DNA from: Lachnospiraceae bacterium P6B14
GTDB lineage: Bacteria > Bacillota > Clostridia > Lachnospirales > Lachnospiraceae
DNA: 64,000 nt
Direction: 5' to 3'
Assembly (NCBI GenBank): GCA_000687695.1
Contig: JHWZ01000002.1
Location: 62,001 to 126,000, forward strand
Within the stretch, counting starts at the first letter, position 1; each line of letters starts with the position of its first letter. The notes under the pieces are model-generated. The model was not told the origin of the DNA. It did no database searches and worked only from the letters and a program-made list of their open reading frames with translations. Shown one piece after another: positions 1-6,968 of the stretch. The translations under genes were made by a program, and so were the position numbers.

Positions 1-1
1 T

Positions 2-304
2 GCGTTTTTCTCAAACGACAAAAAGTACCTTTGTGTTTTTCATAATGCCGTGGTCGATATAGTCGATGTGGGAGCTAAAAAACTTATCCGGACGCTCGAC
101 TTAAAGGGTGAGGAGTGTCTGGGAATGCATTATTCCGAGCTTTCACGCGGATACATTATTGATATAGTGAGTGCATCGTTTATTCTTGACGATGACTTCA
201 ACATCATTTGTGAGGCGGACAGGATCGTCGGCGAAGATGAGAACGGATTTATAATTATCAGCGATGATTTTACGTATTACAGAGTTCCGTATACAAATGG
301 GTGA
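2..304 (+). CDS. 3' end of an unidentified protein (partial)
   Basis: The frame is already open at the left edge and ends at a TGA (302-304), so about 100 C-terminal residues are visible. The first part (FSNDKKYL, then VDIVDVGAKK, then a TL pair) resembles one blade of a beta-propeller of the WD40/YVTN kind; this is a pattern impression only. An in-frame GTG at 50 has no ribosome-binding site, so the true start most likely lies outside the window. A 12-base repeat begins one base after the stop. I do not recognise the family. Confidence 0.5.
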   Translation, partial: AFFSNDKKYLCVFHNAVVDIVDVGAKKLIRTLDLKGEECLGMHYSELSRGYIIDIVSASFILDDDFNIICEADRIVGEDENGFIIISDDFTYYRVPYTNG

Positions 305-305
305 T

Positions 306-317
306 AACAAATCGGGA
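306..317 (+). repeat. 12-base repeat, copy 1 (AACAAATCGGGA)
   Basis: Copy 1 of an exact 12-mer that recurs at 1181 and 3311, always on the same strand and at or near the 3' end of a gene. It lies one base after the preceding stop. Copies 1 and 3 share 14 bases (AT before the 12-mer). The function is unknown. Confidence 0.6.
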
Positions 318-427
318 AAAGTATCCTGATGTGAAGCAGAAATACAGATTTGAAAGTGTAGAATGACATAAGGAGTAATAGATGGCCGCGTAGATCTGGG
401 AAAGTACGGAATGTGAGGATAAATAGA

Positions 428-1174
428 ATGATTGCTATAATAACAGGTGCAACTGGAGATATTGGAAGAGGGTTTGTTAAAGAGATACTTGATGAGGTGG
501 ATCAGATATGGGCAGTCGGACGAAGTGATGAAAGGCTATCGGACCTTGCTCAGGAGTTCGGGCAAAAGATCGTTCCGGTCAAATCCGATTTGTCTAAAGA
601 AGCGGAAATACGATCTCTTTGTGAAAGGATAGAATCTGAAAAACCAAGTATTCGCTATCTGATAAACAATGCTGGGATTGCAAAGATGGGAGAGTTCGGT
701 GAGTTCTCGCATGATGAGGTATTGTCTATGCTGAACATCAATTGTGAAGCCGCTGCACTTCTATGCAGGACTTCAATTCCCTTTATGGCAAAGGACTCCT
801 TCATGCTGAATATCGCATCGGCGTCTGCTTTTCAACCGAATCCGTATATATCGTTGTATGCCGCAAGTAAAGCATATTTATTGTCGTTTACACGTGCTAT
901 AAACAGAGAGTTAAGTGATGTGACATGTACCGCAGTTTGTCCAGGATGGGTTGATACTAAGATGCTTCCAAAAGAAAAGGATGGAAAAAGAGTACGTTAT
1001 CCGGGCATAGTGACTCCGAAGAAAGTTGTAAAACAGGCACTTAAGGATTGCCGCAAGGGTAAGGATATCTCTTTGAGTTCGCCTCAGTTTAGATTTACGA
1101 GGTTTTATAGCAAAGTGATGCCACATAGGTTAATCATGAATCAGTGGTTAAGAATGATAAAAAAATATATATGA
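428..1174 (+). CDS. short-chain dehydrogenase/reductase (SDR)
   Basis: A cytosolic NAD(P)-dependent oxidoreductase of the classical SDR family, 248 residues, the usual length. The Rossmann glycine motif TGATGDIG is at residues 6-13, NNAG near residue 80, and the catalytic Ser131, Tyr144 and Lys148 (YAASK) are all present, followed by PGWVDT. I start at ATG 428, which follows TGAGGAT at a good distance; a GTG at 413 would add five residues but has no ribosome-binding site. The substrate cannot be told. It lies in a same-strand run with GNAT, flavin reductase and hydrolase genes. Confidence 0.88.
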   Translation: MIAIITGATGDIGRGFVKEILDEVDQIWAVGRSDERLSDLAQEFGQKIVPVKSDLSKEAEIRSLCERIESEKPSIRYLINNAGIAKMGEFGEFSHDEVLSMLNINCEAAALLCRTSIPFMAKDSFMLNIASASAFQPNPYISLYAASKAYLLSFTRAINRELSDVTCTAVCPGWVDTKMLPKEKDGKRVRYPGIVTPKKVVKQALKDCRKGKDISLSSPQFRFTRFYSKVMPHRLIMNQWLRMIKKYI

Positions 1175-1180
1175 GAAACC

Positions 1181-1192
1181 AACAAATCGGGA
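1181..1192 (+). repeat. 12-base repeat, copy 2 (AACAAATCGGGA)
   Basis: Second exact copy of the 12-mer, six bases after the stop codon of the SDR gene. The rest of this intergenic region (1193-1301) is unlike those following the other copies. Confidence 0.6.
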
Positions 1193-1301
1193 AATATGGC
1201 AATTACCCTATTGGGAAAGGAAGTAGTGGAGCAATGCAGGCTTTCAAATTATGAGTAATAACCGCGATTCAAGTCAACAATATTCAGGAGGAAAAATAAA
1301 G

Positions 1302-1928
1302 ATGAAAAATGACATTAGTATTCGTTTGGAAGAAAAGAAGGATTACAATGAGGTTGAAAACCTCGTCAGGGAAGCATTCTGGAATGTATATCGTCCGGGA
1401 TGCACCGAGCATTTTCTGATCCATGTGCTGCGTGATGATCCGGATTTTATACCGGAGCTTGATTACGTTATGGAAAAGGACGGGAAATTGATTGGTCAAA
1501 ATGTGTTTGTTAGGGCTATCATCAAATCTGACGATGGAAAAGAAATACCGATTCTGACGATGGGACCGATAGGCATAATTCCCGAACTCAAGCGCAATGG
1601 GTATGGCAAGAAGATCCTTGACTATACCTTGGAAAAAGCGACAGAGTTGGGATATGGTGCAGTTCTCTTTGAGGGGAATATCGATTTCTACGGGAAGAGC
1701 GGATTTACTTACGCCAAGGAGTTTGGTATTCGCTATAATGACATGCCTGCCGACGCGGACACATCTTTCTTTCTCTGTAAGGAACTCATCCCGGGATATC
1801 TTGATGGTATCATTGGAGCATATCAGACACCAAAAGGATATTTGGTTGAGGATGCAGATGTAGCGGAATTTGACAAGAGTTTTCCGACAAAAGAAAAGCA
1901 GAAACTGCCGGGGCAGATTTTTTCCTGA
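1302..1928 (+). CDS. GNAT-family N-acetyltransferase
   Basis: 208 residues with a GNAT fold of the YhbS type. The strand GPIGIIPELKRNGYGKK holds the acetyl-CoA pyrophosphate-binding motif (R-x-G-x-G/A type, about residues 97-101), followed by the helix ILDYTLEKATELGY and the FYGKSGF motif near residue 130, typical of the fold's end. AGGAGG at 1286-1291 places the start at ATG 1302 rather than the in-frame ATG at 1251. The acceptor substrate is unknown; small molecules or protein N-termini are usual for this family. Confidence 0.85.
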   Translation: MKNDISIRLEEKKDYNEVENLVREAFWNVYRPGCTEHFLIHVLRDDPDFIPELDYVMEKDGKLIGQNVFVRAIIKSDDGKEIPILTMGPIGIIPELKRNGYGKKILDYTLEKATELGYGAVLFEGNIDFYGKSGFTYAKEFGIRYNDMPADADTSFFLCKELIPGYLDGIIGAYQTPKGYLVEDADVAEFDKSFPTKEKQKLPGQIFS

Positions 1929-1962
1929 TTTTAGTCTGAACAAATGAATAGGGGAGAAAAAT

Positions 1963-2568
1963 ATGATTCTTTTTATCAATGCTTGTGTACGGGATGGATC
2001 ACGGACAAAGAGATTAGCGGATTATTTGCTGTCTACGATGGATGAGCCTGTAACAGAAGTCAGATTAGCTGAAGAAGAGTTTCCGGTAGTCGATACGGGA
2101 TTTTTGGATAGGCGTGAGCGGCTTAAGGAATGTGGTGACTATAGCGACCCGTTATTCAGATGGGGAAAGCAGTTTGCTTCGGCCGATACGATTGTAATAG
2201 CAGCACCTTATTGGGATCTATCATTTCCGGCTGTTCTGAAGACGTATTTTGAGCAAATAAACGTTCTTGGTGTGACCTTTGATTATTCAGATGATGGTGT
2301 TCCAAGAGGGCTGTGTAAAGCAAGGATGCTGTATTACATTACAACCTCAGGCGGAGATTTCGCTCCAGATGAGTTTGGATATGGGTATGTGGATGCGTTG
2401 GCGAAGAACTATTATGGAATCCGGGAAACAAAGCTGATCAAGGCGACAGGACTGGATCTGTTAGGTGCAGACCCGGAAAAGATATTGAAGAAGTGTATGG
2501 ATGAGATAGATATACAGGGGCCAAGGTTGCGGAGTTTATCGATAAATAGTGATGAGGAAAAGACGTGA
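1963..2568 (+). CDS. NAD(P)H-dependent FMN reductase (flavodoxin-like fold)
   Basis: 201 residues of the flavodoxin-like NAD(P)H oxidoreductase family (azoreductase/MdaB relatives). The N-terminal strand FINACVRDGSRTKRLADYL is the FMN phosphate-binding loop, and APYWDLSFPAVLKTYFEQ (about residues 84-101) is the second flavin-contact segment. TTSGG near residue 127 is the third. A GGGGAG site precedes the ATG. The stop overlaps the GTG start of the next gene by four bases, so the two are probably translationally coupled. The natural acceptor is unknown. Confidence 0.85.
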   Translation: MILFINACVRDGSRTKRLADYLLSTMDEPVTEVRLAEEEFPVVDTGFLDRRERLKECGDYSDPLFRWGKQFASADTIVIAAPYWDLSFPAVLKTYFEQINVLGVTFDYSDDGVPRGLCKARMLYYITTSGGDFAPDEFGYGYVDALAKNYYGIRETKLIKATGLDLLGADPEKILKKCMDEIDIQGPRLRSLSINSDEEKT

Positions 2569-3380
2569 AAAAAGGAAAGTATGTTTATAAGGAGTACGGA
2601 TCAGATAAGAGGGATATTATAATCTTACTCCACGGCGGAGGAATGTCATGGTGGAATTATCGTGAAGAGGCTGAGCTTCTTCGGGATAAATACCACATAA
2701 TAATTCCTGTTCTTGATGGACACGCTGGTAGCGATCGTTCGTTTACTACGATAGAGCAGAATGCAGATGAAATCATATCCATTATAGACGAAGAGTTCGG
2801 TGGAAAGGTTCTTTTAATTGGCGGGTTGTCGCTTGGTGCGCAAATTCTTTTGGAAATACTATCTCGAAGAAAAGACATATGTAGATATGCCATAGTGGAA
2901 AGTGCATCGGTTATTCCTTCAAGGATCACTCATGCGTTGACAGGTCCTGTTTTTGGAAGTACTTATGGACTGATAAAGCGTGAAGGGTTTGCAAAAAAAC
3001 AGTTTCACTCGTTACATATGAAGCGGGAACTTTTTGAGGATTACTATAGGGATACGTGCCTGATATCAAAGTCGGATATGATATCGTTTTTGCGAGCAAA
3101 TACATCATACAGTCTTAAAAGTTCAATCGGTGAAAGTGATGCCGAGGTACACGTGCTGGTTGGAGAAAAAGAAAACAGGAAGATGAAGTACTCCGCAAAA
3201 AGAATTGTTGATGCTATTCCGGGAAGTGTATTTCACGGATTGAAGGGCTTGTATCACGGTGAGTTTTCAATCAATTACGCAGAAGGTTATTCGAAGCTGA
3301 TAATGAGAATAACAAATCGGGATTTGTGTAAGATTGACATAGATTGCCGAAATCTGTATAATATTTCTATACAGATTTGA
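2565..3380 (+). CDS. alpha/beta hydrolase
   Basis: 271 residues with an alpha/beta-hydrolase core. The oxyanion-hole segment LLHGGGMSWWNY is at residues 20-32, the nucleophile elbow GLSLGA (Ser) near residue 89, an acidic residue follows VLVGEKEN near residue 207, and the catalytic His is probably in YHGEFS near residue 230. The GTG start overlaps the upstream stop (GTGA). The last 25 residues (from about 3306) read through the third 12-base repeat and a promoter, so this tail may not be ancestral. Confidence 0.82.
   Translation: MKKGKYVYKEYGSDKRDIIILLHGGGMSWWNYREEAELLRDKYHIIIPVLDGHAGSDRSFTTIEQNADEIISIIDEEFGGKVLLIGGLSLGAQILLEILSRRKDICRYAIVESASVIPSRITHALTGPVFGSTYGLIKREGFAKKQFHSLHMKRELFEDYYRDTCLISKSDMISFLRANTSYSLKSSIGESDAEVHVLVGEKENRKMKYSAKRIVDAIPGSVFHGLKGLYHGEFSINYAEGYSKLIMRITNRDLCKIDIDCRNLYNISIQI
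3311..3322 (+). repeat. 12-base repeat, copy 3 (AACAAATCGGGA)
   Basis: Third exact copy of the 12-mer, inside the 3' end of the hydrolase frame and just ahead of the purine-permease promoter. Hydrolase-like sequence seems to end about here. Confidence 0.55.
3334..3362 (+). promoter_or_regulatory. promoter of the purine permease gene
   Basis: A full-consensus sigma-A promoter: TTGACA at 3334-3339, a 17-base spacer and TATAAT at 3357-3362. It sits inside the last codons of the hydrolase gene and fires toward the permease 68 bases downstream. Confidence 0.85.
3350..3378. promoter_or_regulatory. perfect inverted repeat over the -10 box, probable operator
   Basis: AAATCTGTATA (3350-3360) and TATACAGATTT (3368-3378) are perfect 11-base arms with a 7-base spacer. 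The left arm covers the end of the promoter spacer and four bases of the -10 box. This fits a repressor site; no purine riboswitch core is visible between here and the start codon. A 5'-end RNA hairpin is the alternative. Confidence 0.65.
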
Positions 3381-3429
3381 ACATATTCTGACAGTCCTGT
3401 TATTACGAACCACATGATCGAGGGGTAAA

Positions 3430-4851
3430 ATGGAAAAGCTATTTAAACTCAAACAGAATGGAACAACAGTAAAGACAGAAATTCTGGCGGGGATAACAAC
3501 GTTTTTAACTATGTCATACATTGTTATGCTCAATCCGAATCTTCTTACGTCATTTGATGTGGGAAGTGAGTTGTGGAATGGTGTATTTGTGGCTACATGC
3601 CTGGCGTCTGCCGTCGGTACTGCCTGTATGGCTTTTTTTGCGAACCTTCCATTTGCGATGGCTCCCGGTATGGGTATCAATACGTTTTTTGCCATCGTCG
3701 CAACCAATATTGCCACGATCACCGGAGTGAGTTATCTGGCATCCTTCCAAACTGCCCTTTGTATCACATTGATCGAGGGAATCGTCTTTTTGGTTCTGTC
3801 ATTGATAAGTGTACGTGAAAAAATCGTTGATGCGATACCGAAGGGAATACGTCTGGGTATCTCGCCCGCACTTGGAATGATGCTTTTGTATATAGGATTT
3901 GGATCGAATGCATTTATTTATGATGATCAGGGGAACTCGTACGGAGTTCTTCAGTCGTTTTTTGGGGCATTGTCTCCGAGTACGTTAAAGAGTGAAATGG
4001 GAAATGAGTATCCTGTGATGATCATTACCGTAATAACGATGATGTTTGGATTCTTTTTGATCGTGATCCTGAACCATAAGAAAATTCGCGGTGCCGTATT
4101 GCTGGGTGTACTTGCTTCAGCTGCATTATACTGGGCATGCAGCGCTGTTTTTCTCGGTACTAACCCGTTTGCATCACTCGAGGGAGCATCTTTTGTTCCT
4201 CCTTTTGGAGATATGATCAATACGACTCTGTTTAAGTTTAATTTCAGCAATCTCGCGGATGTAGGATGGCTCACCGTGGTTACTTTGGTTATCACGTTCT
4301 GTATCATAGATATGTTTGATACGATAGGAACACTCATTGGCACTGCGTCGAAAGCGGGTATGATCAATGAAAAAGGCGAGATACCGAAAATAAAGGAAGC
4401 ACTTACTGTGGATGCCGTAGGAACGATAGTCGGCGCGACGACAGGTACCTCAACCGTGACAACATTTGTCGAGTCAGCCTCGGGTGTTGAGTCCGGGGGA
4501 AGGACAGGACTTACAGCTCTTACTACAGCAGTTATGTTTCTGGCGTGCATTTTTATTGCGCCTTTTGTAGCTGTGATCCCGCCTGCTGCCACATCGGCTG
4601 CGCTTATTTATGTAGGAATATCGATGGTCATCACGATCAAAAATATAGATTTTTCCGAGATAACCGAATATGTACCGATGGTCATCATGCTAATAGCCAT
4701 GCCTATTTCAGAGTCGATAGGAAATGCCATCGGATTGGCACTGATATCGTATGTTGTGATAGCATTAACTACCGGAAAAAGAAAAGAAATACATGCACTC
4801 ACCTGGATACTGTCAGTGGTGTTTTTGGTGAAATTTTTTGTGACGATATAG
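3430..4851 (+). CDS. NCS2-family purine permease (AzgA/PbuG type)
   Basis: A 473-residue inner-membrane transporter for adenine, guanine or hypoxanthine, probably by proton symport. Family marks are EILAGITTFLTMSYIVMLNP at the N-terminus, APGMGINTFFA near residue 80, DMFDTIGTLIG near residue 297 and the TTGTSTVTTFVESASG segment near residue 338, with a membrane-spanning pattern throughout. The start ATG follows GAGGGG. The strong promoter and palindrome upstream suggest repression, plausibly by purine status, though no known regulator motif is recognised. Confidence 0.92.
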   Translation: MEKLFKLKQNGTTVKTEILAGITTFLTMSYIVMLNPNLLTSFDVGSELWNGVFVATCLASAVGTACMAFFANLPFAMAPGMGINTFFAIVATNIATITGVSYLASFQTALCITLIEGIVFLVLSLISVREKIVDAIPKGIRLGISPALGMMLLYIGFGSNAFIYDDQGNSYGVLQSFFGALSPSTLKSEMGNEYPVMIITVITMMFGFFLIVILNHKKIRGAVLLGVLASAALYWACSAVFLGTNPFASLEGASFVPPFGDMINTTLFKFNFSNLADVGWLTVVTLVITFCIIDMFDTIGTLIGTASKAGMINEKGEIPKIKEALTVDAVGTIVGATTGTSTVTTFVESASGVESGGRTGLTALTTAVMFLACIFIAPFVAVIPPAATSAALIYVGISMVITIKNIDFSEITEYVPMVIMLIAMPISESIGNAIGLALISYVVIALTTGKRKEIHALTWILSVVFLVKFFVTI

Positions 4852-4864
4852 CGGGGGAGTGGGT

Positions 4865-5491
4865 ATGAATAATCCATCGATGGCAGGAAGGAAGCCGGCA
4901 AACGATAAAAAGAATGATGTTGCGATGATTATGGGAATCATCGTCTGCGCGGGCATCTTCGGCTGGATTTACGAGACACTGTTTTACATGTATAACTATG
5001 ACGGTCTGATCGTCAAGAGAGGCTCCGGCTTCGGACCATGGATCGACATCTACTGTTTGGGTGGCGTGATTATGTACTTTGCCTGCCGAAAGCTGACAAA
5101 AAGACCGTGGTTGGTGTTTTTGGTAAGCGGCGTGCTCTGCGGGACACTCGAGTATGTTACAGGTTTCATACTGGATCGTGTTAACGGAGGCTATTGGGGC
5201 TGGGATTACAACACTGAAAAGCTGAACTTCGGTAATCTCGATGGCTATATCTGCCTGCGGTCGGTGCTTGTATTCGCGGTGTCAGGTTGCATGCTGTTCT
5301 ATTTGATCATACCCGGGCTCGGGTGGCTGCGGAAAAAGATCGGCGAAAAGGCGTTCTTTTGCATCTTTGTCGTCCTGGGCGTGATAATCATGATCGATAT
5401 AGCCTACGATGACATCGCAGGTTATATATTTGGAATGCCGAACGCTTCGCAGTTTTACAGCCGTCTTGGATGGTTTTCACCTATCCCGTGA
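4865..5491 (+). CDS. membrane protein of the putative ABC-transporter type IV family (PF06541)
   Basis: 208 residues, about five membrane helices. The block GWIYETLFYMYNYDGLIVKRGSGFGPWIDIYCLGG and the later GTLEYVTGFILDRVNGGYWGWDY are characteristic of the family once called DUF1113, found widely in Firmicutes. Despite the family name no substrate or ATPase partner is established. I start at ATG 4865, spaced well from GGGGGAG; a GTG at 4859 overlaps that site. It begins 13 bases after the permease stop, so it is probably in the same transcript. Confidence 0.8.
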   Translation: MNNPSMAGRKPANDKKNDVAMIMGIIVCAGIFGWIYETLFYMYNYDGLIVKRGSGFGPWIDIYCLGGVIMYFACRKLTKRPWLVFLVSGVLCGTLEYVTGFILDRVNGGYWGWDYNTEKLNFGNLDGYICLRSVLVFAVSGCMLFYLIIPGLGWLRKKIGEKAFFCIFVVLGVIIMIDIAYDDIAGYIFGMPNASQFYSRLGWFSPIP

Positions 5492-5508
5492 CGCCCTACA
5501 CAATTTCA

Positions 5509-5537
5509 TTGAAAGAGTAGACCGTTTATGATATGAT
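5509..5537 (+). promoter_or_regulatory. promoter of the solute-binding protein/sensor kinase operon
   Basis: TTGAAA (5509-5514), 17-base spacer, TATGAT (5532-5537). The predicted 5' leader is about 80 bases and no strong hairpin is seen in it. Confidence 0.75.
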
Positions 5538-5622
5538 GGTATATAGATGTTTTTGAAACAGGATTGTACGAAAACATTTCAGATGACAGTTTAAAAGATA
5601 TTATGATTGGGGGATGGAGCAT

Positions 5623-6951
5623 ATGAGAAAAACAGTGAAGACGCAAAAAAGAATAAAACAGTTAATTACCCTTGTTCTGGTAATATGCACCGTGTTATCG
5701 ATGACGGCCTGCGGCAAAAAAGAGTCGGAAGCACCTGCGGCATCCGAGGAGAGGTTTGATCCCGCACTTGACACAAATACTGATTGCAGTATCAGTGTTG
5801 TCGGAAACTATGATAACTTTGAAGCATTAGAGGCTGAGTTTGACAGATTTAACGAGATATATCCGAATGTTAAGCTCAGTTATATGAAACTCGATGACTA
5901 TAACAATATTCTTGCCACAACACTTGAAGGCAAGGATAAACCCAACATTTTCTTTTCATACACATGGATGATGGGAAACAAAGAATACGATTCTGTATTT
6001 GCTCATATGGAAAAGCTTTCGGATCCGTCTCTCGGATTGAATCTGGACTTTATTCGTCCGGGACTTATCAATCATGATGATAGCGGGGCAGTGATGATGG
6101 TTCCCGTTTTTTCAAGAAGCTATGGTATGCTTGTGAACAACGACTTGTTTGAAAAGGAAGGCTTGAGCGTTCCCACAACATGGTCGGAGCTTATTGATGT
6201 ATGCGAAGCGTTTAAAAGCAAAGGGTATGACAGCCCTATGATGGGTTACAGTCTTGAATCCTCCAGTTGTTTTATGTACACGCTTGCCTACCCCATGTTT
6301 GTGGCTACATTGGCGGAAAACCCAAAAGCGCTTGAACTTGCAAATAAACTTGATCCTGCAGCAGGGGAATATATGCGTCCCGCATTGGAAACGGTGGAGA
6401 GTGTTATTCAGAACGGCTGTATAGATGTCAAAGAGTGTGACAAGATTTCCGATAACTACACGGAGGTGATCCTTCGATTCTTTGAAGGCGATGTTCCGAT
6501 GATGATCTGCGCCGGCGATACGGTATCCGGTACAAAAAAGAGGGAGAGCCAGTCTGAGGCGTTCACCAAATCTCCGTTTAGCTACACATTTTCACCTATT
6601 CCCACGACAGATGAAGGCGGATACTTTATTGACAGTCCTTCCGTTGAGTTTTCGGTTAATAAGGACTGCGACAATCTTGACATGACAAATGAGTTTATGC
6701 GGTTTCTGATCACTGAAAATGAGCTGAATGAGATGGCTTCCGTGAAGCGTCTTATAACGCCTACCGCGAATATGTCATTTGATCCGGTATATGCGCCCTT
6801 CGGTAAAGTACCTTCAGAGCGCACATTATCTCCGGAGGTACTCGGTATCACGGATCAGCTTACGGTACAGATAAAAGGTGCTGCTTTTCAGGTTGGAAAA
6901 GGCGAAAAGACCGTGGATGATGTTGTCAAATTGTACGGAACCTATGAGTAA
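5623..6951 (+). CDS. extracellular solute-binding lipoprotein (family 1)
   Basis: 442 residues. A lipoprotein signal peptide (KRIKQLITLVLVICTVLS, then lipobox MTAC) is followed by a family-1 (MalE-like) fold beginning with a pattern EAEFDRFNEIYPNVKLSY and containing WSELIDVCEAFKSKGYD. These usually bind sugars for ABC importers. No permease or ATPase genes are near; instead a sensor kinase follows 17 bases later, so the protein may act as a sensory ligand-binder. Start chosen at ATG 5623, eight bases after TGGGGGA; ATG 5614 is the alternative. Confidence 0.85.
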   Translation: MRKTVKTQKRIKQLITLVLVICTVLSMTACGKKESEAPAASEERFDPALDTNTDCSISVVGNYDNFEALEAEFDRFNEIYPNVKLSYMKLDDYNNILATTLEGKDKPNIFFSYTWMMGNKEYDSVFAHMEKLSDPSLGLNLDFIRPGLINHDDSGAVMMVPVFSRSYGMLVNNDLFEKEGLSVPTTWSELIDVCEAFKSKGYDSPMMGYSLESSSCFMYTLAYPMFVATLAENPKALELANKLDPAAGEYMRPALETVESVIQNGCIDVKECDKISDNYTEVILRFFEGDVPMMICAGDTVSGTKKRESQSEAFTKSPFSYTFSPIPTTDEGGYFIDSPSVEFSVNKDCDNLDMTNEFMRFLITENELNEMASVKRLITPTANMSFDPVYAPFGKVPSERTLSPEVLGITDQLTVQIKGAAFQVGKGEKTVDDVVKLYGTYE

Positions 6952-6968
6952 GAAACGGAGGATAATCC

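Noticed and set aside
1284-1979. 231-codon minus-strand frame
   Set aside because: Antisense to a clear GNAT gene and lacking a ribosome-binding site or family pattern.
306-3322. Integron-type attC sites for the AACAAATCGGGA repeats
   Set aside because: The 12-mer slightly resembles the start of some attC sites (AACAAA), but there is no GTTRRRY partner, no conserved internal palindrome between copies, and no integron integrase.
3380-3430. Purine riboswitch upstream of the permease
   Set aside because: The conserved purine riboswitch core (TATA/ATATGG-type loops) is absent and the leader is too short.
3951-4592. 213-codon minus-strand frame over the purine permease
   Set aside because: Its composition (Ala/Val/Pro/Thr) is the usual shadow of a membrane protein gene.
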